A DNA stretch of 64,000 bases from BMS3BBIN04 sp964552465. GTDB lineage: Bacteria; Electryoneota; Electryoneia; Electryoneales; Electryoneaceae. The translations under genes were made by a program, and so were the position numbers. Under the pieces are notes generated by a model. That model was not told the DNA's origin. It saw nothing but the letters and a program-made list of their open reading frames with translations, and did not search any database. Where the stretch lies: contig CAZKGR010000013.1 of the NCBI GenBank assembly GCA_964552465.1, positions 24,226-88,225 on the forward strand, given 5' to 3'. Positions 16,338-25,003 of the stretch are shown piece by piece. Position 1 is the first letter of the stretch, and each line of letters starts with the position of its first letter.

Positions 16338-17023
16338 ACCTCGACGGTATCAAGTCGAAGATCAGTTTGGTGGACCATTGGATGGGACCGCGCGTTTACG
16401 GAATCCCTGTCCGTTTCGGCTATGGGGCAGTGCTGCACGTTGTGCGGACGCTTTTTCGATTGATTTACGGGGTGCGAGTGTATGAGCGTGATCTGGTGCC
16501 GCGCAAAGGCAAGCTTCTGATTGTCGCCAACCACATGTCCAATCTCGATCCGCCGTTGATTGGTTCAATGGTCCCCCGCGAGATGCACTTCGCCGCGAAG
16601 ATTCAGCTTTTCAAGCAGCCGCTGGGCACAATCATCACCTATTGCAATGCTTTGCCAATCCGCCGGTCAGGTTCCGATAAGGACGCGATCAAACGAATCG
16701 TTGGTATTCTCAAGGACGGGAACGCGTTGATCATGTTCCCTGAGGGTACACGTCAGGGTAAAGATGGCGGCGCGACAAAGGCCGGTCCGGGGATGGTAGC
16801 TGCGTTGTCGAAGGCGGATATTCTGCCAGCCCAGATCATTGGCACGCATGATCTGAAGCAGGCATTTCGCAATCGGGGCTCTTTGAGGCTGCGTTTCGGT
16901 GAGCCGATTCCGCATCAGCAGGCGATGGATGCCGCTCGTGCACGTCTGCCGAAAGACGCGTCGAAGAAGGAGCTGTACCACGCGTTTTCGGACGTTGTAA
17001 TGGAGTGTGTGCGGGCGCTCTGA
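16334..17023 (+). CDS. plsC: 1-acylglycerol-3-phosphate acyltransferase
   Basis: 229 residues. Transfers the second acyl chain in phosphatidic acid synthesis at the inner membrane. The catalytic motif NHMSNLD (His67, Asp72) and the glycerol-phosphate-binding FPEGTR at 135-140 are intact. A hydrophobic stretch lies in the first 50 residues. The start is a GTG overlapping the cmk stop as GTGA, so translation is coupled. A terminator follows. Confidence 0.93.
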   Translation: MNLDGIKSKISLVDHWMGPRVYGIPVRFGYGAVLHVVRTLFRLIYGVRVYERDLVPRKGKLLIVANHMSNLDPPLIGSMVPREMHFAAKIQLFKQPLGTIITYCNALPIRRSGSDKDAIKRIVGILKDGNALIMFPEGTRQGKDGGATKAGPGMVAALSKADILPAQIIGTHDLKQAFRNRGSLRLRFGEPIPHQQAMDAARARLPKDASKKELYHAFSDVVMECVRAL

Positions 17024-17116
17024 ACCACCGAAAACGTCCAGAGTTTCGCGAGGCGAAAGTACTCTCCGGAGTTGCATTCTCACCCCTGAATGATGCTATT
17101 TTTCCACTCCTGAATT

Positions 17117-17140
17117 CCGCCGGGATTATCGGCGGTTTTT
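17117..17140 (+). terminator. Terminator after plsC
   Basis: CCGCCG (17117-17122) pairs with CGGCGG (17130-17135), followed by TTTTTC. It separates cmk-plsC from the rpsA leader. Confidence 0.85.
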
Positions 17141-17310
17141 CTTACGGTCCTTTCGTCGGGATCGTGCGGGTATTCCCGCGAACGAGCGCGTACTGCAAGA
17201 CGGTGATGTCCGGGTTTTCAGCGGTACGACAATTTGCCGAGAAGGCGATGGGTAGCGGGCTGAAATGTTTGCCCCGTGTCCCCCGGAGGGACGGCGGGAG
17301 TGTTTTAGCC

Positions 17311-17410
17311 GCAGGTGGTAGATAAGTAGACAACCGTGCGAGAGTTTGGCATCCTCGTGACGGCCCCACCTGTAGGAAGGTGACAACCGTTGAAAACGGT
17401 CAGGCTTTCC
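17311..17410 (+). promoter_or_regulatory. Structured leader RNA of rpsA
   Basis: Three stems are found by hand. P1 pairs GCAGGTGG (17311-17318) with CCACCTGT (17366-17373). Inside it, CCGT and CGAG (17334-17342) pair with CTCG and ACGG (17354-17363) around an 11-base loop. A second hairpin pairs ACCGT (17386-17390) with ACGGT (17396-17400), embraced by GGAA (17375-17378) with TTCC (17407-17410). A small hairpin GTCCC/GGGAC lies upstream at 17278-17292. The start codon is 67 bases downstream. In other bacteria S1 represses its own mRNA through leader structure, so autoregulation is the leading idea. I recognise no known RNA family. Confidence 0.5.
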
Positions 17411-17476
17411 CGTCCATTGCCCCCACAAACTGCCCAGACAGATCGGGCGCAGATGCCAGAGAGGAAGTTGGTAGTC

Positions 17477-20032
17477 ATGAGTGAAGAAACCAAAAAAGAC
17501 GTGACGGCAGAAGCCACGGAAGAAAAGGCTGAGACCAAGGCTGTCGCAGAAGAAGCACCGAAGGAAAAAGCAGCAAAGAAGGCGGCTCCAAAGAAGGCAG
17601 AAGCCAAGAAAGAAAAGGCTGAGGAAAAGCCAGCTGCTGAAGAAGCTCCGAAGGATGAAGCCCCAAAGGAAAAGGCTCCGAAGAAAGCAGCTCCGAAAAA
17701 GGCTGCTGCCAAGAAAGAGACTCCCAAGAAAGAAACCCCCGCCGAAGAGCCGAAGCAGGAAGAAACTGCTGAGGAAAAGGTTGTGGCTGAAGCACCAGCC
17801 CGCAGATCTGCAGAAGACGATCTCGAGCACCTGTTGCCTGCGATGAAAAAGCTGAAGACTGAAGAGCGTGGTGGCGAGACATTTGTCAAGCTGGCCGATC
17901 TAGAAGCTGCAGAGCAGGAAGTTCAGGGCGATCTGGCTGATCTGGAAGAGCTGTATGAGCAATCGCTGATCGACATCAGGGAACAACAGATAGTTGGCGG
18001 CAGGATCATCGCGATTTCCGATAAGGAAGTTGCGGTTGATATTGGCTTCAAATCCGAAGGTGTAGTTTCAATAGATGAGTTTGATGATCCCGCCAATTTG
18101 AAGGTTGGCGATGAGATTGAAGTTTATCTCGACAGCGTGGAAGACAATGAAGGTCAGTTGTCATTGTCAAAGCGCAAGGCTGACTTCATGCGTGTCTGGG
18201 AACGTGTGAAGGGTGTGTACGCAGCTGACGGTATCATCCGCGGACGCTGCACTCGTCGCATCAAGGGCGGTATGGTTGTCGATCTCGGCGGCGTGGACGC
18301 GTTCCTGCCGGGTAGCCAGATAGACGTTCGTCCAGTGCGTGATTTCGATGCCATTATCGGCACCGAGATGGAATTCAAGATCCTCAAGATCAACGATCTG
18401 CGCAAGAACATCGTCGTTTCGCACAAGGTGCTGAAGGAAGAAAGCCTGCGCGAAGTTCGCGAAAAGCTGCTCGAAGATCTCGATGTCGGCCAGATGCTTG
18501 AGGGTACGGTCAAGAACATCACCGACTTCGGTGTGTTCGTTGATCTCGGTGGTGTTGATGGTTTGTTGCACATCACCGATTTGAGTTGGGGACGTGTTGG
18601 TCACCCGAGCGAAGTTGTTGCGCTCGACCAGAAGATCAAGGTCATGGTTCTGAACTATGATCCGGATCGTCGTCGCATCAGCCTCGGTCTCAAGCAACTC
18701 TATTCCCACCTATGGGAAGAAATTGATCTTAAGTATCGTGTCGGCCAGAAGGTTCAGGGTCGTGTGGTCAGCCTCGCCAAGTATGGCGCGTTCGTTGAAG
18801 TCGAGCCCGGCATTGAAGGTCTGGTCCACATCAGTGAGATGAGTTGGACTCAGCACATCAAGCATCCGAACCAGGTCGTGCGTGAAGGCGAATATGTCCA
18901 AGTCGTAATTTTGAACATTGACAAGGACAACAAGAAGATCAGCCTCGGCTTGAAGCAGGTTGAGGAAGATCCGTGGGAAGCCTTTGAAGCCAAGTATCGT
19001 GAAGGTACGAAGCACAAGGGTGTGGTCCGTGACCTGGTTCCGTTCGGCGCATTTGTTGAACTCGAAGACGGTATTGATGGCCTGGTGCACATTTCCGACC
19101 TCAGCTGGACCCGCAAGGTTCGTCACCCGGGCGAAATCCTCAAGAAGGGTGAGGAGATCGAGGTCGTGGTGTTGAGCTTTGACCGTGACGAACGTCGCAT
19201 TGCGCTCGGCCACAAGCAGGTGATGGAGAATCCGTGGGATGCGTTCGCACGTGACTTCCCGGTCCAGACCAAAACTACGGGCACAGTGGCTCGGTTGATC
19301 GACAAGGGTCTGATCATCGAGATGCCGAACAAGATCGAAGGCTTCATGCCGAACAGCCAGATTTCGCGCAAGTTCTTCGATGGTAAGAAGCGCAATATTC
19401 AGGTTGGCGATGTTCTGAACCTCGTGATCACTGAATTCGACAAGGAAGAGCGCAAGGTCATCCTTTCGAACGCTGCAGCTGAGAAGGAACAACCGAAGGT
19501 GTCGTCGTCGACACGTTCCAGTAGCAAGGAAGACAAGAAGGGCGGCGCACGTTACGGTGGTGGTGTAGGTACCACGATCGGTGATACACTGGGTGCCGAT
19601 CTGAAGGCTGCGCTGGAACGTGCAAAAGCAGCTGAGGGTTCAGAAGAATCCAAGGAAGCTGAGGCTGATAAACCAAAGCCAAAGGCAGCCGCCAAAGCTA
19701 AGGCTGACGACAAGAAAGCTGACGCTGAACCTGAAGCTGAGGTCGTCGAAGAGAAGAAGGCCAAGAAAGCTACGAAGAAAGCCAAGGCTGAACCGAAGCC
19801 CGAACCCGAACCCGAACCCGAAGCTGAAGCTGAAGCTGAACCCGAAGCTGAAGCAGAAGCAGAGCCAAAAGCCGATGCTGATCCAGAAGTAAAGGAAGAC
19901 GCTAAAGCCGAGGAAGTGGAAGCTAAGGTCGAAGAACCTGAGGTTAAGGCTGAAGAAGCTGAGGCTACGCCTGAAGTAAAGGCTGAGGAAGCTGAAGAAG
20001 CCAAGGAAGACGAGGAGTCGTCCAAGGAGTGA
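17477..20032 (+). CDS. rpsA: Ribosomal protein S1 with long charged tails
   Basis: 851 residues, against about 560 for E. coli S1. Six S1 RNA-binding domains are visible between residues about 171 and 672; their core strands include VAVDIGFKSEGVV, MVVDLGGVDAFLP, GVFVDLGGVDGLLH, GAFVEVEPGIEGLVH, GAFVELEDGIDGLVH and LIIEMPNKIEGFMP. Residues 1-125 and 675-851 are low-complexity tails of Ala, Glu, Lys and Pro, probably disordered. The ATG at 17477 has GAGGAAG ten bases upstream. S1 brings mRNA to the 30S subunit. It lies in the usual place after cmk and plsC, and mtaB starts inside its stop codon. Confidence 0.95.
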   Translation: MSEETKKDVTAEATEEKAETKAVAEEAPKEKAAKKAAPKKAEAKKEKAEEKPAAEEAPKDEAPKEKAPKKAAPKKAAAKKETPKKETPAEEPKQEETAEEKVVAEAPARRSAEDDLEHLLPAMKKLKTEERGGETFVKLADLEAAEQEVQGDLADLEELYEQSLIDIREQQIVGGRIIAISDKEVAVDIGFKSEGVVSIDEFDDPANLKVGDEIEVYLDSVEDNEGQLSLSKRKADFMRVWERVKGVYAADGIIRGRCTRRIKGGMVVDLGGVDAFLPGSQIDVRPVRDFDAIIGTEMEFKILKINDLRKNIVVSHKVLKEESLREVREKLLEDLDVGQMLEGTVKNITDFGVFVDLGGVDGLLHITDLSWGRVGHPSEVVALDQKIKVMVLNYDPDRRRISLGLKQLYSHLWEEIDLKYRVGQKVQGRVVSLAKYGAFVEVEPGIEGLVHISEMSWTQHIKHPNQVVREGEYVQVVILNIDKDNKKISLGLKQVEEDPWEAFEAKYREGTKHKGVVRDLVPFGAFVELEDGIDGLVHISDLSWTRKVRHPGEILKKGEEIEVVVLSFDRDERRIALGHKQVMENPWDAFARDFPVQTKTTGTVARLIDKGLIIEMPNKIEGFMPNSQISRKFFDGKKRNIQVGDVLNLVITEFDKEERKVILSNAAAEKEQPKVSSSTRSSSKEDKKGGARYGGGVGTTIGDTLGADLKAALERAKAAEGSEESKEAEADKPKPKAAAKAKADDKKADAEPEAEVVEEKKAKKATKKAKAEPKPEPEPEPEAEAEAEPEAEAEAEPKADADPEVKEDAKAEEVEAKVEEPEVKAEEAEATPEVKAEEAEEAKEDEESSKE

Positions 20033-21366
20033 GTGTTTCTTCCGCCAAACTAAGAATCAACCAGCCCACAGTCGCTTTAACGACTGTGGGCTGTCGTCTT
20101 AATCAAGCTGAAACGGACGCTGTTCAGGATGCGTTTGTTACGGCCGGCTATGGCATCGTGGGAGCTGATGATCGACCGGATGTGCACTATGTGAATACGT
20201 GCACAGTGACCGGGAGAGCGGATAGATCGTCACGTCAGTGGATTCATCGTGCCCGTCGCGATGCGCCGGACTCTGTAATTGTCGTTGCCGGGTGCTTCGC
20301 CAACCGTGCGGCGGAAGAGTTGGCCGACTGTGGCGAGGTGGACATTATCCTCGGTCAACGACAGAAGATGTTCCCCTTGGAGTACCTCTGTGATCCTTAT
20401 CACAGACCTGATGAACCACTTGTTGTATTGTCGCCTTCAGATGAGTCCATCCCTGCTTCGGTTGGAGTGCGAGTTACAGGTCGCTCCAGGGCGTTCCTGA
20501 AGGTTCAGGACGGTTGCGACCATAGCTGCACCTATTGTGCTGTAGCACCAGCACGTGGACCATCAGTCAGCGCTTCAGTTACGGAAGTCAAGGAAGCGTT
20601 GGCACGTGTTGCAGGCGCTGGATATGAGGAAGTTGTTTTCACTGGTGTAGATATCTCTGATTGGCGACCGGACGCTAGAATCAGATCAAATGATGATTCT
20701 GATTTTATTCGTTTGGTTACTCTAGCAGAAGATGCTGGTTTACCCCGTGTGAGAATTTCCAGCCTTGAACCCTGGTCGTTGACACCCGAACGAATTGAAC
20801 GTTTGGCAGATTGCCAGTCGTGGTGCGAACACATTCACCTCGCTCTGCAGAGTGGAGATCCCGGTGTGTTACGTCGGATGAACCGTACGCTTGATCTCGG
20901 CCAGTTGCGCGAATCGATGCAGGAGTTACTCCTCCACCGGCCACAAGCAACTATTGGTGCGGATATCATCTCTGGTTTTCCGGGAGAGACGGAAAATGCG
21001 TTTTCTGCCACGGTTAAGCTGGTTGAGGAGGGATGGATTCACTACCTTCATGTCTTCCCATTCTCCCCTCGCCCGGGTACACCTGCTGCGATAATGAAGC
21101 ATCAGGTGGATGTGGAGACTGTACATGCACGAGCCGGTCAATTGCGTAACCTGTCTCATAGGGTCAAGAAGGTAAAAATGACCGAAACGGTCATGATGGC
21201 AGGCGAGCTTTTAGTCGAGCGAGACAAGCGAAGTGGGTATACAAAGAACTATCTTCGGGCCAAACTTAAAGTAGATTCAACACGTGGCTCGAGTAAACGA
21301 ATACCAGTGAAAATAACTGGTTACGACACCAAACGACAGATACTTGTGGCAGAGGAATTACGATGA
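20029..21366 (+). CDS. mtaB: tRNA t6A37 methylthiotransferase (MtaB family)
   Basis: 445 residues. A radical SAM enzyme that adds a methylthio group to t6A at position 37 of tRNAs. The N-terminal UPF0004 domain carries Cys22 (TTVGCRLNQ), the cysteine of YVNTCTVT and that of VAGCFANR as ligands of the auxiliary cluster. The radical SAM triad is Cys163, Cys167 and Cys170 (CDHSCTYC). A TRAM-like region follows. The opening TTVGCRLNQAE is the MtaB rather than the MiaB or RimO form. The GTG start overlaps the rpsA stop codon, and GAGGAG lies upstream. Confidence 0.9.
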   Translation: MSVSSAKLRINQPTVALTTVGCRLNQAETDAVQDAFVTAGYGIVGADDRPDVHYVNTCTVTGRADRSSRQWIHRARRDAPDSVIVVAGCFANRAAEELADCGEVDIILGQRQKMFPLEYLCDPYHRPDEPLVVLSPSDESIPASVGVRVTGRSRAFLKVQDGCDHSCTYCAVAPARGPSVSASVTEVKEALARVAGAGYEEVVFTGVDISDWRPDARIRSNDDSDFIRLVTLAEDAGLPRVRISSLEPWSLTPERIERLADCQSWCEHIHLALQSGDPGVLRRMNRTLDLGQLRESMQELLLHRPQATIGADIISGFPGETENAFSATVKLVEEGWIHYLHVFPFSPRPGTPAAIMKHQVDVETVHARAGQLRNLSHRVKKVKMTETVMMAGELLVERDKRSGYTKNYLRAKLKVDSTRGSSKRIPVKITGYDTKRQILVAEELR

Positions 21367-22550
21367 CCAATGGTTACACAATCTTGGAGCAGGAACTGCT
21401 CGATGATTTCTTGGCGATGGTGCAAATCGACAGTCCTTCCAAGAACGAACGTGGCATGGCAGATTGGTTGACGGAGAAGCTACGTTCGCTCGATTGTGAA
21501 GTTACCGAGGATGATGCAGGCAAGCAGACAGGAGGCAATGCTGGCAATTTGCGTGTGACGCTGAAGGGGAATGCAGATGTCGAGCCGCTGTTGTTCAGCG
21601 CGCATATGGACACGGTCCAGCCGGCGAATGGCGTTGTGCCTGTAATTGAAGACGGTGTGATCCGCACAAAGAGCGACACGGTGCTCGGTTCGGATGACAA
21701 GGCCGGTATCGCTTGTATCGTTCAGCTCGCGCGCTTGGCGAAGGCGCAGCCGGATGTCCCGCGTGGTGACCTTGAGTTCTCGATTCATATCAGTGAAGAG
21801 ATAGGACTTCTTGGCGCTAAGACGGTGGATACCAGCCAGTTCCGTTCCAAGACTGGTTTCGTGCTTGACGATTCGAGTGTTTTCAAGGTGAATACGGGCA
21901 GTCCGGGTGCCGTTCGATTGAATTACACGGTGCACGGCAAGGCATCACACGCCGGTGTCGCACCTGAGAAGGGCATCAGCGCATTGAAGGTGGCCTCTGA
22001 GGCATTGGCGAAAATGAACTTCGGCCGTATTGATGAAGAGACGACGGCGAATGTGGGCAGCATCGAAGGCGGCACGATGTCAAACATCGTCACGGATAAG
22101 GTGACGATGAAGGCGGAAGCTCGAAGCCACAATCCAGAGAAGCTGAAGGCGCAGGTCGCTCACATGAACGCCTGTTTCGAAGAGGTCTGCAAGGCGTGGC
22201 AGGAAAAAACGAAGCACTTGTGGGAAGGCACTGACGAAGGCCCGTTGCCTCGTTGGGAGCTGGACCAGGCAGACGATTACGCACCAGTCAAATTCTCGGT
22301 CGATGATTACGCTGTGAAGTTGCCGATGGCTGCGGGACGTAGTCTCGGTTGGGAAATGGGCACCAAGGTGAGTGGCGGTGGTACGGACGGCAGCATTCTC
22401 ACACATAAGGGGATACCGTGCGTGGTGTTGGGTGTTGGCATGAAAGACATTCATTCCACCAAAGAAAACATCGCGATTGCTGATTTGAATGACGCGGCAA
22501 AGCTGTGTTCGACGGTCGTTACCATTCACGCGAATGGTGGGATTGAATAA
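21363..22550 (+). CDS. M20 family peptidase, PepT-like
   Basis: 395 residues. A zinc exopeptidase of the M20 family. SAHMDTV and GSDDKAG give metal ligands and the bridging aspartate; HISEEIGLLGAK holds the catalytic glutamate pair. The central NYTVHGKASHAGVAPEKGIS is the dimerisation domain with its histidine, and a final DIHSTKEN supplies the last metal histidine. It most resembles PepT-like tripeptidases. The start codon overlaps the mtaB stop as ATGA, so it is translationally coupled. It is probably cytoplasmic, as no signal peptide is visible. Confidence 0.88.
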   Translation: MTNGYTILEQELLDDFLAMVQIDSPSKNERGMADWLTEKLRSLDCEVTEDDAGKQTGGNAGNLRVTLKGNADVEPLLFSAHMDTVQPANGVVPVIEDGVIRTKSDTVLGSDDKAGIACIVQLARLAKAQPDVPRGDLEFSIHISEEIGLLGAKTVDTSQFRSKTGFVLDDSSVFKVNTGSPGAVRLNYTVHGKASHAGVAPEKGISALKVASEALAKMNFGRIDEETTANVGSIEGGTMSNIVTDKVTMKAEARSHNPEKLKAQVAHMNACFEEVCKAWQEKTKHLWEGTDEGPLPRWELDQADDYAPVKFSVDDYAVKLPMAAGRSLGWEMGTKVSGGGTDGSILTHKGIPCVVLGVGMKDIHSTKENIAIADLNDAAKLCSTVVTIHANGGIE

Positions 22551-22580
22551 GAAATCAGTACTTGCTTGAGTTGATTCAAT

Positions 22581-22610
22581 GGGGACACTTTTACGAAGTG
22601 TCCCCTTTTT
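22581..22610 (+). terminator. Terminator after M20 peptidase (GGGGACACTT type)
   Basis: GGGGACACTT (22581-22590) pairs perfectly with AAGTGTCCCC (22596-22605), followed by TTTTT. The same arm sequence recurs at 34775, and a related one at 32527. Confidence 0.92.
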
Positions 22611-22622
22611 CATGGATGTGAG

Positions 22623-23273
22623 ATGACGATTTCAAAACAAAGCGCGATGCCCCTGGGCGGGCTGAGATTAACTTGGATCGCGGTCGGTGTGGCGGCAGTG
22701 GTGTGGTATTTCCTGTTCGCTGTGCCGGGTGTGAATTTCTGGGCGTTGATTGCTGCGGCGACGTTGGTGCTGGGTGTAGTCGGAGCGCCAATTGTTTATC
22801 GGGATACGTTTCATGGCTCAGTGTCAGACTGGACGAAATACATCGGCCTCGGTGTCGCTGGGGCGGTGATTTTATATGGCATCTTCTGGGTGGGCAATGA
22901 GCTGGTCGCGGTGCTGCCGTTCATGGGCGAGCACGAGGTCGAGAATGTCTACGCGACCAAAGCGCAGGCGAATCCGAACCTGATCGGCGCGTTGTTGTTG
23001 TTTCCGATCGGACCGGGTGAGGAATTGTTCTGGCGGGCGTGGGTGCAACGGGCGTTGATGGTCAAGTACGGGCCGTGGAAAGGCTTTCTGATCGCGACGT
23101 TCTTCTACATCGCGATTCACATTCCGAGCATGAACGTGACATTGCTCGCTGCAGCGGCGGTGGCTGGAATATTCTGGGGCTTAATGTACATGAAGGTGCG
23201 CCACATCGGACCCGGGCTGGTCAGCCATGCAATTTGGGACGCTTCGGTGTTCATCTGGTTCCCGTTTGAGTAA
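22623..23273 (+). CDS. CPBP-type intramembrane metalloprotease
   Basis: 216 residues with several membrane helices (about 17-35, 38-56, 73-97, 120-130, 153-170, 175-190). The Abi/CAAX motifs are present: EELFWR at residues 133-138 (EExxxR), FYIAIH at 161-166 (FxxxH), and HAIWD near 203. Such proteins cleave substrates within the inner membrane. Their bacterial roles range from maturing signal peptides to bacteriocin immunity, and the context does not settle which. It starts 13 bases after a strong terminator, so its promoter is probably inside or ahead of the preceding gene's end. Confidence 0.85.
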   Translation: MTISKQSAMPLGGLRLTWIAVGVAAVVWYFLFAVPGVNFWALIAAATLVLGVVGAPIVYRDTFHGSVSDWTKYIGLGVAGAVILYGIFWVGNELVAVLPFMGEHEVENVYATKAQANPNLIGALLLFPIGPGEELFWRAWVQRALMVKYGPWKGFLIATFFYIAIHIPSMNVTLLAAAAVAGIFWGLMYMKVRHIGPGLVSHAIWDASVFIWFPFE

Positions 23274-23351
23274 CCCACCGTGTGTGTCGTCAGTCTCGTG
23301 ATCATTGAAGGACTTATGATCTGCTGATGCGCTACCACGATGGGGGTTCAG

Positions 23352-24665
23352 ATGAAGCGCGTGTTTACGGTTATCCTGTGTACGCTGGTGTCGATGACGC
23401 TGGCGTTTCCTGTTTTTGCCGACGGTACAGTTTCTGACGAGTGGATCTGGTTCGATTCGCTGAATTCGTTGAAACTGGTCCGGATTTATCTGCCAGAAGG
23501 GTATGATCCGGGCGATGAAGAAACTCGTTATCCTGTGATTTACTTCCTGCATGGCGGCTACACCACGCCCGCCAGTTACCCAATGTTCATCGACGCGCTT
23601 GACGCTACCATCTGGACCGGTGAGGGCGATCCTCCAGAAGGGTACATCCATCCAGTGATCGCAGCAATGCCAGACGGCAATTTCGGTGATTATGGTGCGA
23701 TGACGTGGTGGTGCAACAGCGAGGTGAACGGTCCGTATTCGGACTATGTCTGCTTCGATATCGTCGAACACATGGATACCAATTTCAACACATCTGCGGA
23801 AGTCGGCAAACGTGCGATCTTGGGCCATTCGATGGGTGGATACGGCGCGTTATCGAACGCGCTGCGCCACTCAGAAATTTTCTGTGCGACGGCGACTCAT
23901 GGCGGAGTAATTGACTTTACAACGACGATCAACGGGATCACGCCGTGGGTGCTGGACGAAAACGGTGGCGCGGGACCGTATTCACCAAATGCCGGCGTTT
24001 GGTCGGAGGTCATGTTCAGCATGGCGGCAGCGTTCTCGCCGAATCTGGACAATCAACCCGATCCGGTCGATCTGCCTATTGACAACGAGGGCAACATCGA
24101 CCCGGCTGTCTGGCCGGAATGGGTGAATGACGATCCGCCAACACTGGCGCAGACGTATACATCTGAGACACAGCCCGCTATTTACCTGCAAGTTGGTGTG
24201 GATGATGAACTATGGAATGATGTAGCGGAAGCCTGCCGTGACAGTCTGCTCGCACAGGGTTTGGATGTGAGCTTCGACATGCACCCCGGCGATCACAATA
24301 GCGCGCTGGAAGAACGGTTCCCGTACTCGTTCCGTTTCTTCGATGACATCTTCTTCGCGGATGCTGCTGCTCCAGAACACGGTTATCAACCTGTCCCTGA
24401 TGACTTCAGGTTGCATCCGGTGAGTCCGAATCCGTTCAACGGAACGGCTCGTTGCGAGCTGGACCTGCCATCATCCGGGCAGCTCGAGCTGGTGCTGTAC
24501 GACACGCTTGGGCGCCAGGTATTCACGGTTTTCAAAGGCGAAGTATCATCAGGATCCTCAACGTTCTCCATTAACGGTGAAGGTCTGGCGAGTGGAATCT
24601 ATTTCTTGTTAGCTGAAATGGGATCGGGTCGTCAGGAAATACAAAAGCTAGCCCTTCTGAGATAA
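23352..24665 (+). CDS. Sorted secreted esterase (esterase D/Ag85-like)
   Basis: 437 residues from the ATG at 23352, which places the signal peptide (to VFADG) first; an upstream ATG at 23340 is possible. An alpha/beta hydrolase of the esterase D family: FLHGGY oxyanion region, nucleophile Ser160 in GHSMGG, a later VDDELWND as Asp candidate and HPGDHN as His candidate. The last 85 residues form a Por-secretion sorting domain (SPNPFNGTARCELDLPSSG, then LYDTLGRQVF and GLASGIYFLLAE). The product is therefore expected outside the cell or on its surface. Substrate unknown. Confidence 0.88.
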   Translation: MKRVFTVILCTLVSMTLAFPVFADGTVSDEWIWFDSLNSLKLVRIYLPEGYDPGDEETRYPVIYFLHGGYTTPASYPMFIDALDATIWTGEGDPPEGYIHPVIAAMPDGNFGDYGAMTWWCNSEVNGPYSDYVCFDIVEHMDTNFNTSAEVGKRAILGHSMGGYGALSNALRHSEIFCATATHGGVIDFTTTINGITPWVLDENGGAGPYSPNAGVWSEVMFSMAAAFSPNLDNQPDPVDLPIDNEGNIDPAVWPEWVNDDPPTLAQTYTSETQPAIYLQVGVDDELWNDVAEACRDSLLAQGLDVSFDMHPGDHNSALEERFPYSFRFFDDIFFADAAAPEHGYQPVPDDFRLHPVSPNPFNGTARCELDLPSSGQLELVLYDTLGRQVFTVFKGEVSSGSSTFSINGEGLASGIYFLLAEMGSGRQEIQKLALLR

Positions 24666-24690
24666 AACTCATAGCTGTTAACGGTACCGC

Positions 24691-24717
24691 AACCCGGCAA
24701 TATATGTCGGGTTTCAT
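24691..24717 (+). terminator. Terminator after secreted esterase
   Basis: AACCCG (24691-24696) pairs with CGGGTT (24708-24713), with a further G-C inside. The run after it is short (TTTCATT). Confidence 0.7.
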
Positions 24718-25003
24718 TGTTGATAATAAATAACTAGACCTGGATGCTGACAGATTAATGATAATAAATCACTTATAGATGTTTGACGTGCTGAGTAATA
24801 CCCGCCTTGAATCATTTTGAGCTGAAAATTTCATGCAATCAATTGGATGCAGGTTTAATTAGAGATTTATCGGCAGAGCTCTGGGTTTGACTCTCATCCG
24901 GATGCGCAATTTAAGATCGTTGGTAATATTAGTAGGTCAGATTTGCGCATTTTCGCATATGATTGAAACGAATTTCGGCATTGTAATTAAAGGGGTGGCA
25001 AAA
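24718..25003. other. AT-rich intergenic region before glycosyltransferase
   Basis: No gene is supported here. The stretch is clearly more AT-rich than the surroundings, with TAATAAATAA-like runs, and this continues into the two following genes. An in-frame extension of the glycosyltransferase to 24887 is open but lacks a ribosome-binding site. Confidence 0.4.

Noticed and set aside
17390..17476. An extended rpsA start at a TTG
   Set aside because: The added residues lie in the structured leader. The ATG at 17477 has a good ribosome-binding site.
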